Shown: positions 21,169 through 30,798 of the stretch, one piece after another
Layout of the letters: each line of letters begins with the position of its first letter
Position numbering within the stretch: the first letter of the stretch is position 1
DNA from: Anniella stebbinsi
Lineage: Eukaryota > Chordata > Lepidosauria > Squamata > Anniellidae
Assembly (NCBI GenBank): GCA_029215795.1
Contig: JARDYH010000001.1
Coordinates: forward strand, 403,409,154 to 403,473,153
Direction of reading: 5' to 3'
DNA length: 64,000 nt
The notes under the pieces: generated by a model
The model's database searches: none
Told to the model about the DNA's origin: nothing
The model's input: the letters and a program-made list of their open reading frames with translations, nothing else
Made by a program: the position numbers and the translations under genes

Positions 21169-22204
21169 TAACCACCACTACCAATGACAAGTGCCCCAGC
21201 ATCCTTAAGTGGAAAAAATTACTTGGAAATATTACATGATTCATTGTCAACCTAGAGTGTTGATGCCCTTTGCACCTTTTTGCCTTCCTTAGCTTTTTAT
21301 CACCTCTTTAATTTATCAGCGCTACTGTTAAAAAAAAAAATTAACTGCATTGATATAATACATTACAACCACTGAAGAAGAAGCTAGAATATGCTTGCAT
21401 TTTCTATTAGACTTAGCCTATAATAATAAAAAGAAGGTAACTAACAAGCAGGCACAAATCTTGGGAGAGGAGAAGGCAAGAGGACATAAAGCTCCATATA
21501 ATCAGGGGTGCTGGGTTCTAATGATTCATAAATAGTGGTGTGCTACAGTAAGAAAGAAAATATTCAAATGAGAAGGGGAAGAAAGAGAGGAAGGAAGGCA
21601 GAGAGACTTCTTCATAGTAAACTCAAAACCTGAGTATTGGTATCATTACTTTTTTTGAGGGCCCTTGGCAAGACAGCCTCCGTGGGCCCCTCCCTCCTTG
21701 AGTCCACCTTCTCACCACTGCTTGGTTAAGTGGTTGAAGACTTCAGCAGAAGCTATGTAGTTGAAAACTTGGGAGGAGAATCTGGTTGTACACACATTAG
21801 CACGGGTCTGAAAGAGGGTGAATAAACTGATGGAGATGCTGACAGCGGATGGTTCTGTTGACTGGGGTTTCGGGAAACAAGTTGGACCTGCAACGAAATG
21901 TTGCAACATGAAATGCTCCTGTTCAGGATTCCGCCAGCCAGACCCCTTTTCAAAAAAGCACCATTCCATTTCCCCTAGATCACTGTTTCTTCCACACCCA
22001 ACATCCGGTCAGCATTCCACCCCCAATAAGCATATGCTCAATACTCGTTGAATGGTTTTGGGGTTTCCCCCTTAAGAATTTTTATAGTCCCACAGAATGT
22101 GGGGTGTTCCCCTGCCCCCAACTCCCGCCGATACCTCCCTCTTGTGTGTAGATAGTACTGTTTTGGCAGCAAAAGGATCACAAAAATGCATGTAGTGTCA
22201 TACA
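21169..22204. other. Non-coding, no recognised repeat
   Basis: Short open frames only. A purine-rich stretch is at about 21,560-21,610. Confidence 0.4.
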
Positions 22205-22207
22205 CAC

Positions 22208-22320
22208 TATAGCAGAGGGAGGGAAGCTATGGCCCTGTTGTTGGGTTACAACTCCCATCATCCCCAGTAAATGGTCATGATAGCTGGGGTTGATGGGAGT
22301 TAGAGTCTCTTAATGGGGTT
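22208..22320. mobile_element. hAT-type MITE family H
   Basis: Halves gggttacaactcccatcatc and gttgatgggagttagagtct; termini worn. Confidence 0.6.
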
Positions 22321-22379
22321 GTCCTCCATCTCATGGAACAGGTTCCATGTTTGGCATAGCTCTGGTCATGGCAACACTT

Positions 22380-22660
22380 TTGGATGCTCTGGTAGCAACT
22401 GTGACCTGGAGTGTGTTCTGTCAACTTCAGCTGCTTCACCAGTTGTTTGGGGGCTTAAGGACCTGGCCACTCACATATAAATGTTGACTTGACTACTGCA
22501 ATGTGTGTTGCATGAGGCTACCCTTGGAGACAGTTTAGAAACCACAGCAGGTTCCAAATGCAGCACCATGACTATTGCCAGGAGCTAGCCTCTTGTAGAC
22601 TGCTTTCACCAATTCTCTGTGGAAGAGTGGCCTATACATCTCAGTCTAAAGACTCACGGT
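22380..22660 (+). mobile_element. L2 LINE fragment, reverse-transcriptase C-terminal region
   Basis: Translates in one frame around 22,480-22,570 to a worn version of DYCNALYVGLPLKTVQKLQ (gactactgcaatgtgtgt ... ctacccttggagacagttta), matching the protein of the L2 at 24,197. Interrupted by stops. Confidence 0.6.
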
Positions 22661-23158
22661 CTTGAGGATTGAGGTCATGGACCACAATCCACAAATCCTT
22701 CAGAGAGATACTCCATGGAAGTAAGCCAGAAGTAATTTGAAAGGTGGGAATCTCTGATCCCAGATAACATACAGGTCTTCTGAGTATAAGCAGTTGTGGG
22801 TTTTGTTTTTGGCAGGAGAAATTCTGCCTTTAGCACTTTCTTTGTTTTTAAAGCAACAAACAGAAGATGTTCAAAGGTAACCATAGCACAGGTAGCTTAT
22901 GTTCTCTTGCAACCTTATGATAGGAGGTGCCGTAGCTGTGTGAACTGCATGCAGAAGGAACTCTCCCCCCATCCTCTGCATCTTCAGATAAAAGTATCTC
23001 AGCTCATGAGGGTCTTAGCTATCAAGGAAACCAAGAACTGCTCCTGGCTTACCCTAGTGTCAGAACAGAGAGTAGCAGATAGGATCCAAGCACTAACCAG
23101 GCCTAGATTTACTGAGCTGCAGGGAGGCTGATGCATCAGACAGTGGGACCAAAATCAC
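22661..23158. other. Non-coding, no recognised repeat
   Basis: A 111-codon open frame at 22,796-23,131 has no recognisable domain and I do not call it a gene. Confidence 0.35.
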
Positions 23159-23166
23159 ATTTATCG

Positions 23167-23485
23167 TAAGGTGACCAGATAAAATCCAGGTCAGGGCTCA
23201 TGTAACTTTAACAGCTGTAGAGAAAAGGGAATTTCACCCAGTGTCATTTGTATGCAATTAGTTCCTGGTGAAACTTCCTCTTCATCACAACAGTTAAAGT
23301 TGCAGGGCCCTGCCTTCTTTTGTATATGGTCACTCTAGTATAGGACCTGCACCTTTAACTGTTGTGATGAAGAGGGAATTTCACCAGGAACTAATTGCAT
23401 ACAAATGACACTGGCTGAAATTCCCTTTTCTCTACAACTGTTAAAGTTACATGAGCCCTGACCTGGATTTTATCTGGTCATCCTA
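23167..23485 (-). mobile_element. Foldback MITE family F, copy 2
   Basis: A 319-bp inverted-repeat element, taaggtgaccagataaaatc ... gattttatctggtcatccta. It has the same internal architecture as copy 1 at 2,395 but in inverted orientation, including the internal terminus tatatggtcactcta near the centre. It is flanked by atttatcg (23,159-23,166) and atttatca (23,486-23,493), 7 of 8 identical, consistent with an 8-bp hAT target duplication. Confidence 0.8.
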
Positions 23486-23805
23486 ATTTATCAAATAATT
23501 TAAAAAAAAACACAATTTACAGTCAGACATCCCCACGCACACCAAATAACAAAGACCTTGAGAGTGAGTAAGAATATTATGACTAGATGTAGAGGAAGGA
23601 TAGAAATTTTGCCTCAGATACTTGTGTAGGAAGGGGAGATTTTGACTCAAGCAGCTTTTACCACCATGACAGCCCTAGGAAATTATGAACTCGTCGAACC
23701 AAAATTCCTTCTTCCCACACAGAACTCTCACAGGTATGGGGCATCCTTCTCCATTTTATCAGGCCATCCTAATTTCATGGCAAATCCTATAATGATGATA
23801 AGGAT
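23486..23805. other. Non-coding, no recognised repeat
   Basis: Short unique segment before the TAA repeat. Confidence 0.35.
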
Positions 23806-23834
23806 AATGATAATAATAATAATAATAATAATAA
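23806..23834. repeat. (TAA)n, left flank of R4/Dong element B
   Basis: A trinucleotide run that abuts the LINE fragment at 23,835. Confidence 0.9.
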
Positions 23835-24196
23835 TTGGACAGACACAATACAGCTGCAAAAATAATTCACCAACAACTGGCCATCAAATTCAACCTTATC
23901 AAACAACCTACACCATACTATACATACTCACCCGAAACAATCGGACAGAACAATTCATCCAGACAAGGCAATGCCTTGCAACCAACCAGACATAATGGTC
24001 ATAGACAAAAAAGAAAAAGAAAAAATATACCTCATCGACATAGCAATACCGAATGACAAAAATGTTGTTGAAAAGGAAGAAGAAAAGAGAGACAAATATA
24101 CACCACTGGCCATGGAAGTTAAAGAACTATGACAACAAGAAAAGGTAAAAATTACACCATTAGTCACATCAGTCACTGGCATCACATCAAAAAACT

Positions 24197-26127
24197 CGGT
24201 AGCACGCTGTGACGAGTTTGCACGGCACTTTGAAGATAAAGTCGCTCAGATTCGTCTTGAATTGGACACCACGCTTAATGCAGCTCCGCTAGTAGAGGCA
24301 TTCAGAGCACCGTCTGGTCCAGTTTTATTGGATGAGTTTCAGTTACTGAGGCCTGAGGATGTGGACAAGGTGCTTGGCCAAGTCCGGTCGACCACTTGTG
24401 TGCTTGACCCTTGCCCGTCATGGCTAATTACATCAAATAAGGATGGGACTGCCAGCTGGGTCCAGGAGGTTGTAAATGCCTCCTTGAGAGAGGGAGTGGT
24501 GCCAGCCTCGTTAAAAGAGGCGGTAATCAGACCACTCCTGAAAAAGCCTAACCTGGACCTGGAAGATGTTAACAACTATAGGCCGGTGGCAAACATTCCT
24601 TTCCTGGGCAAGGTGCTTGAGCGGGGTGGTTGCAGGACAACTCCAGACACTCTTGAATGAAACGGATTATCTAGATCCATTTCAATCGGGTTTCAGGCCT
24701 GGTTTTGGAACAGAAATTGCCTTGGTCGCCCTATGGGATGACCTTTGCCGGGAGAGGGACAGGGGGAGTGCGACCCTGTTGGTTCTCTTGGACCTCTCAG
24801 TGGCTTTCGATACCATCGACCATGGTATCCTTCTGGATAGGTTGTCTGGGCTGGGAGTTGGAGGCACTGCGCTGCAGTGGTTCCGCTCCTACTTGGATGG
24901 CCGTTTTCAGAAGGTGGTGCTGGGGGATTATTGCTCTGTGCCGTGGCATTTAAGCCATGGGGTTCCACAGGGCTCTATTTTATCCCCTATGCTGTTTAAC
25001 ATATACATGAAGCCGCTGGGAGAGGTTATCCGGAGATGTGGGCTGAGATGTCACCAATATGCGGATGACACCCAGCTCTCCCCCTCCTTTTCAACAAACC
25101 TAGGTGAGGCAGTGGCTGTTCTGAATCAGTGCCTGGGCACGGTAATGGACTGGATGAGGGCTAACAAACTGAGACTCAATCCAGACAAGACGGAGGGTGG
25201 TTCGTCTGTCCGGCGAGGTGATGTTCACCCTGTTCTGGAGGGGGTTGCACTCCCCCTAAAGGATCGGGTCCGTAGTTTGGGGGTGCTCTTGGATCCAGAA
25301 CTGTCACTTGAGGCACAGGTGAACTCGGTGGCAAAGAGCACCTTTTACCAGCTTAGGCTGATATTCCAACTGCGCCCTTATCTGGACAGAGATAGCCTAG
25401 CTACAGTTATCCATGCTCTCATAACCTCTCGTTTGGATTACTGCAATGCGTTATACGTGGGGCTGCCTTTGAAAACGGTCCAGAAACTTCAGCTGGTACA
25501 AAACAGGGCAGCCAGATTGTTAACGGGGACTGGCCAACGAGACCATATTACGCCAGTCCGTTTCCAACTTCACTGGCTGCCGATCCAGGTCCGGGCCCAA
25601 TTCAAAGTGCTGGTACTAACATTTAAAGCCCTAAACAGCTTGGGGCCAGGTTATCTAAAGGAACGCCTCCTCCCATATGTACCTGCCCAGACCCTAAGAT
25701 CATCTACAGGGGTCCTTCTCCGTGAGCCCCTGCCAAAGGAAGTGAGGCAGGTGGCCACTAGGAGGAGGGCTTTCTCCGCTGTGGCACCCCGGCTGTGGAA
25801 TGAGCTCCCCAGAGAGGTTTGCCTGGCGCCTACTTTGTACTCTTTTCGTCGCCAGGTGAAGACCTTTTTATTCTCCCAGTATTTAAACAGTTAAATTAAC
25901 TCAGTTTTAAACCTTGCTGTTTTAAATTTGTATTTTAATTGTATTAATTCCTGCTGCTTGGTTTTATTCTGGTTGTGTTTTTATATTGTATGTTATTTTG
26001 TGTTTTTAGATTGTGGCTTGTTTTATATTTTTAAAATTATTTCATGGTTTTAATTTTTGTGAACCGCCCAGAGAGCTTCGGCTATGGGGCGGTATAAAAA
26101 TGCAATAAATAAATAAATAAATAAATA
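24197..26127 (+). mobile_element. L2-clade LINE, 5'-truncated, nested in R4/Dong copy B
   Basis: A LINE with a reverse transcriptase and the L2-type 3' end: a hairpin-like 'accgcccagagagcttcggc ... atggggcggtataaaaatgc' followed by (AAAT)n. The 5' end lies inside the pol frame, so it is truncated. Its junctions fall within a word that is continuous in R4/Dong copy A (catatcaaaaaact / gtacagaaaacc), which proves that it inserted after copy B. No clear target duplication is visible. Confidence 0.9.
24262..25894 (+). pseudogene. L2 reverse transcriptase, broken by one frameshift
   Basis: An RNA-dependent DNA polymerase that copies the LINE RNA at the target site. The N-terminal part (24,262 to about 24,620) reads RPLLKKPNLDLEDVNNYRPV, the fingers motif. 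The rest, in another frame (about 24,623-25,894), carries SVAFDTIDH (catalytic Asp), GVPQGSILSPMLFN and QYADDTQLS with the catalytic YADD at 25,058-25,069. It continues with the L2-typical RLDYCNALYVGLP, GTGQRDHITPV, FHWLPI-like and APRLWNELP blocks, and a stop after FSQYLNS. The frames are joined by one extra G in a gggg run near 24,622. Otherwise the polymerase core is open, so this copy is fairly young. The part upstream of 24,262, including any apurinic endonuclease domain, is absent. Confidence 0.9.
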
Positions 26128-26301
26128 TACCGAAAACCTCCAGAAACTGGACCTACCAGAATACATCCACACCAACATCCAGAAAGCAATAATACTTAAA
26201 ACATGCACAATCGTCAGGAAATTCCTGACTCAATAAAAGACAGCATGACTTGGCAAAGCCCGTCATGTCCGTCTAGAAAAACTGCCATGAACGAGAAAGA
26301 G

Positions 26302-26303
<2 letters not shown>

Positions 26304-26341
<38 letters not shown>
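26304..26341. repeat. (TAA)n, right flank of R4/Dong element B
   Basis: TAA run after the 3' end of copy B. Confidence 0.9.
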
Positions 26342-26344
<3 letters not shown>

Positions 26345-26963
26345 GATGATGACATAACATATTATATACTCCAAAAACACAACATTTACAACAAATCTCA
26401 TGTATGCATTACAAAGACTGGGAGGATTTTTTAAAAGTCAAACCAGCACTGCTTGAAACTGCTTTGCTTGCTGGGTTTAGATGGCCCCAATGATGGATTG
26501 AATAGTTTTAAGTTGAACACCATCGTCTTCTCCTAGACTGTTGCTGAGGTAGAAATATTCTGGTGTGTTCCTTCCCTTCTTCTGTACATCTCCGTGTGCC
26601 AATTTACAATAGGGAGTGTGGTAACCAACTCCACAGAAATGCCTATAAATGGAGAAAAAAGTCTGCCATGGTCTACAGGCAGAGAGAGGATGGGTTGATA
26701 CCTCTGTGTACTCCAGGGAGGGGGTTCATTTTGTTCCTCTTGCTTTTCATTGTTTGGGGAGAGGTTTAGAGTCAAACTTTTTTTTTATATGCTTTTATTT
26801 TTAGCCACAATGATCAGGAACTCTAATGGGAAATCCCAGCAAATGTCTTGACAGTGAATCACTCGCACAAAGGTGTTTCTGTGCTTAAAGAACCACACTC
26901 TTTAGAATGGTTTCTTGCTAGGGGTTGCCAGATACTTTCCTAGTCCTCACTGCTGTGCTTTTG
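26342..26963. other. Non-coding, no recognised repeat
   Basis: No recognised family or gene. Confidence 0.35.
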
Positions 26964-26989
26964 TGGATGGATGGATGGATGGATGGATG
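26964..26989. repeat. (GGAT)n microsatellite
   Basis: Six tandem GGAT units. Confidence 0.9.
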
Positions 26990-28286
26990 AACTGTATACA
27001 GTCCACTCAAGACAGCTTACAATATAAAGTGCATAATTCCATATCAACAGAATAAGTTCATAAACTCATACATCAATTCTAAGCAAATTTAGGAATGAAC
27101 CAGTTAAAACAAGCCCAATCCAAACTTAAATAAAACAAAAGCGGCATATATAGTTTTTAAAACACATGTGCACATTTCAGTTAGTGAGCCAGCGAAAACA
27201 AACATGCATTAAAGCAGCAGCATATGGGCGCCAGCTGCCTATTTCTTGGTAGGACATTCCATAGAGCAAAGGGACACCACTGTGAGGGCCCTGCCTCTAG
27301 CTCCCAACAACTTTGCCGATCTTAATGGCAGGCCCAGTGACTGCGGTCTCCAACAATGATTTCAACTAGTGCTTTCCTGAAAATGTCTCCCACATTTTTA
27401 AACCACTTTCATTCCATTTGATAGAAAAGAAACTGCTTTGGAGGAAAAAATCAAAGGAGAAGAACATTTCAGAAAATCCTCATGGGTTACCAGTGCATGG
27501 ATCGCCTCGGCTATGCTATCCCTATCCAGGAATGGGCATAGCTGGTGTACCAGCTGAAGTTGGTAATGGGCTCTCCAGGCCGCTGAGGTCACCTGGATCT
27601 TAAGTGACATAGACAAAGATGGATCCAGGAGCACCCCCAAACTACAGACCTGCTCCATCAGAGGGAGTGCAACTCCATCCAGAACAGGCAAACACCCCAA
27701 TTCCCAAACCTGGGAACCAACCACCCCTACGGTCTCTGTCTTATCAGGATCCAGCTTCAGTTTATTGGTAATCATCCAAACCACAACTGCATCCAGGCAC
27801 CAGTTCAGAACATGCATGGCCTCTCCCAATTCAGATATCATAGAGAAATAGAACTGGGTGTCATGAGCGTACTGGTGACACCTTGCCCCAAATCTCCTGA
27901 TGACCACTCCGAAGGGCTTCATATAGATGTTAAATAATATAGGGGACATGATGGTGCCCTGTGGTACCCCATAGTTCAGTTGCCATGGAGCTGAAGAGCA
28001 GTCACTGAATGCTAGTCTCTGGAACTGATCCTGCAAGTACAAGCCTCCAACTCCCAACTCACAGAGGCAGTCCAGGAGGCTACTATAGTCAACAGTATCA
28101 AAAGCTGCTGAGATCTTGAGAAGAAGTAACAAGGTCACACTTCCCCTGTCCCTCTCCTGAAGAAGGTCATCCATCAGGGTGACCAAGGCCGATGCCATCC
28201 CAGAACTGGACGTGACTCCAGACTGGGATGGATCCAGATAATCAGTTTCATTCAAGAGCACCTGCAGCTGAGATGCCACCTTAGTC
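26990..28286 (-). mobile_element. L2-clade LINE, older copy, minus strand
   Basis: The polymerase lies between about 27,430 and 28,279. The 3' side (26,990-27,430) has the AT-rich tail region and the wording 'ttccatagagcaaagggac', also typical of L2 3' DNA. The 5' end is truncated at about 28,286, where dispersed repeat A begins. Confidence 0.8.
27398..28279 (-). pseudogene. L2 reverse transcriptase with mutated catalytic motif
   Basis: The 293-codon open frame reads LLNETDYLDPSQSGV, AAFDTVDYSSLLDCL, NYGVPQGTIMSPILFNIYMK and RCHQYAHDTQF. It aligns with the + strand copy at 24,566, but the catalytic YADD is YAHD, so the polymerase would be inactive even if expressed. A deletion of about ten residues removes the WFRSYLDGR segment. 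The frame leaves homology after 'IAEAIHALVT' and ends in unrelated residues. Confidence 0.85.
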
Positions 28287-28287
28287 C

Positions 28288-28525
28288 TTGCTTAGCAGGC
28301 AGGGAGCCACGGAGCAAGTCAGCAGGGGTATCTGCGCCTTCTCCTCCTCCTCCTGACCACCATCATCTTGTCTGTGCCAGAGGGAGAGGCAGATGAGCAA
28401 GCAGGTTGCAAGGGGGGAAAGGAGGAGCTACTGCAGGAGGCTCTTATCAGTGGGCCCTGCTGGGGTGTGAGCACTCAACAGATGCCCGGCCATGCCTCCC
28501 TTGGCTCCAGACCTGGACACTACAC
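28288..28525 (+). repeat. Dispersed repeat family A, copy 2
   Basis: Matches 1,005-1,262 through phrases such as ccagagggagaggcagatga, gaggctcttatcagtgggcc and agatgcccggccatgcc. Confidence 0.6.
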
Positions 28526-29370
28526 TGGCTGAGTTCTGCTGGTTCAGCTGCTGTTAAAGGCAGGGGAGCAGTTCAGTTGGTGAATCTGCCACCCTCTCAC
28601 TCCCCTCCCCCATTCCAGGGTTCACCTAAGAGAACTGGATGACTTGGGAACATTCCAGGTTTCTGCAGCATTACAAAATAACCCCTTTACTGGCCCAGTA
28701 AAAGAGCTTTTCCTACTTTATATCCTCTTTTTCCTTTGTTAGAGGCACATCTTTAGCACAGGTTGAACCGAGATCCTTTCCTTTGAGGAGAGCATGAGGG
28801 GAGGCTCCCAAAACCATCACAACTCCAGAGGAAGGGTTTTGGATGAGATTACTCCAAATTCTTCCCTTTCTTGGCCATCATGCATGCAGACGCCCTGAAC
28901 GATCTCCTTTCCCGGATGCGGGATGCCAAGAGACTTCTCTGCAGCTTTATGAAACTGCACAGAATTGATCTGACTTTGAAGTCTTTCTGCTTCGCTCCTC
29001 CGCCTCAGCCTCTTTCGGTGCCCTCCTGCGAGGGGCTCTAAGCTGCTTGGCTGAAAGCCCCCTCAGGGGGTCTTTGCAGATGATACAAAAGCACGGCTAC
29101 CTGCCGGCCACTCCTCCATTTCCCCAGCTCATGTCAGGGAGCAGCGCTTTGAGAGTGTGTGCTGAGGACTTGGTGCTGTGAATGGCTTGTGATTCAGGGC
29201 AATGGATGTGTTAAGTCCGTCCATTTCAGTGTCTTGCTTTTCCCAAAGTAAGTTTGGATCACCATGAACTTAGCATGAAAATCTGTGTGTGTTTTTATGC
29301 ACATGTCTCCTAATGCATGGATTGTTGTAGACAATTCATCCTAACGTACCCATTTGAAGCAGGCAGTTTT
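28526..29370. other. Non-coding, possibly conserved in part
   Basis: No recognised repeat. The part 28,890-29,230 is GC-balanced and lacks obvious repeat wording. No open frame above about 80 codons. Confidence 0.3.
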
Positions 29371-29371
29371 C

Positions 29372-29628
29372 CTCATATAATGTAGAATCGACAGGCGGAA
29401 ATTACAGGAAAGCAGATTTTGGCTAAACGTTAAGAGAAAGCTTCCTTGCAGGGAGAGCTGTTCAGATGTGGAGCAGACTGCCCAGGAAGGTGGTGGGCCC
29501 TCCTTTGCTGGAGGTATTTAATCATGGACGCTGAAGCTGCACCATGCTAGGCAGAGCCTGCCCTGAGCAGGGGTTGGACTAAATGATCTCCAAGGTACCT
29601 TCCAACTCTATGATCCTATTTTTGGAAT
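29372..29628 (+). mobile_element. CR1 LINE 3' end
   Basis: Contains the CR1 wording agactgcccaggaaggtggt, ggactaaatgatctccaagg and ttccaactctatgatccta. 5'-truncated, no open frame, short ATTCTATG-type tail worn. Confidence 0.85.
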
Positions 29629-29639
29629 GTTACTTTCAC

Positions 29640-30235
29640 TAAAATAATAATAATAATAATTTTATTTATTTCTTACCCACCTCTCTCTTTGGATCGAGGT
29701 GGGGAACAGCATTAGTACAACAATACAAAGAAATCAAATACATAAAATTAATTAAAAGAGCATATATAAAAATAACAATCAGGACACATTAAATTCTTAG
29801 GTTTAAAACTCATCTGGGTATGCCTGCTGGAAGAGACTAGTCTTTATAGCTGACTTAAACTCAGAGAGAGAGTTAAGTTGACGAATCTTCTCCGGCAGGC
29901 CATTCCACAGTCTGGGGGAGACAGAAGAAAAGGTCCTCTGGGAAACAGTTATCAGCCTAGTTTTGGCTGACCGAAGTACGTTCTACCCAGAGGACTTGAG
30001 TGTGTGTGGGGATTGCACAGGAGAAGGTGATCCCACAGGTAACCTGGACCCAAACCATGTAGGGCTTTAATGAACAACATTTTGTACTTCAGGAAAATAA
30101 TTGGCAACCTATGGAGTGATTTTAATGATGGTGTAATATGGTCACCCCTAGATGTACCGGTGACCCAACCTAGGCATTTTTGTGCATACTTTCCCCCTAA
30201 TATATGTATTATTGTATTTTTATTATTATTGAAGA
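29640..30235 (-). mobile_element. L2 LINE fragment
   Basis: Minus-strand protein pieces GTSRGDHITPSLKSLHRLPI and ALHGLGPGYLWDHLL lie within 29,950-30,200 and match the C-terminal region of the L2 at 24,197 (GTGQRDHITPVRFQLHWLPI, ALNSLGPGYLKERLL). The tail side at 29,643-29,670 has a TAA run and AAAT-type DNA. Broken by stops. Confidence 0.75.
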
Positions 30236-30356
30236 ACTGCATTGCGAAATTCAGAGTAGTGCGAAATTCGACAGGCAGCTGGGTTTCAGTTTATGTCTTG
30301 GTGTGGAAGTGCAAAATTCAGATGAATTCGCATTAAAATGTGAACCCAACAAATAT
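30215..30356. repeat. AT-rich degenerate repeat (family G)
   Basis: Phrases tgcgaaattcagagtagtgc and gaattcgcattaaaatgtga recur in modified form at 36,290-36,335. Confidence 0.4.
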
Positions 30357-30790
30357 CTCCTCCAGTCCATCCTTGCTCGGGGCTCATGGGAATGCACTCC
30401 TTTCTAGGCTCTGCCTCCTGTGCCATCATGGCCTAACTCTAACCGGGCGCCTGTATCTCTTTGTTTCAAAATGGCGGGATAGGAAGGAGTGGGAGTTGCA
30501 ATTTACTGGAAAGGAACTTCATACTTCTTGGACTCGGTGAGTGCCAGTTTTAGGTGCTGGCTTTGATAACACTTGCCAGGACTGGAGGGAATATTAGCTC
30601 AGTTGTGCATATTCCATTGCTTTCATTTGTTTTTGTTTTTTTAAAAAAATAGCTTAATTCTGAACAGGAAATCCAGACCTTGTGAGCAGATGGAGGGTGC
30701 ACCTGAAGCCCTTGAACTAAGAGGCTTCCAATCATCCAATGCCATCTTCACCTGCCCATCGACCTGCCCTGCATATTTTGCTAGACGGGC
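30357..30790. other. Non-coding, no recognised repeat
   Basis: No recognised family or gene. Confidence 0.35.
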
Positions 30791-30798
30791 TTTAGAAC

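Larger units (their letters stand above)
23835..26303 (+). mobile_element. R4/Dong-clade LINE 3' end (copy B), split by an L2 insertion
   Basis: The left part, 23,835-24,196, starts further upstream than copy A and reads about QPDIMVIDKKEKEKIYLIDIAIPND over the endonuclease region, so both the PD pair and the K..LIDIAIP segment are visible. A tgg codon in copy A is a tga stop here (24,129-24,131 region). The right part, 26,128-26,303, continues the same protein (ENLQKLDLPEYIHTN) and ends with the same stop and short 3' untranslated region. A complete L2 insertion separates the two halves. TAA runs flank both outer ends. Confidence 0.8.
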
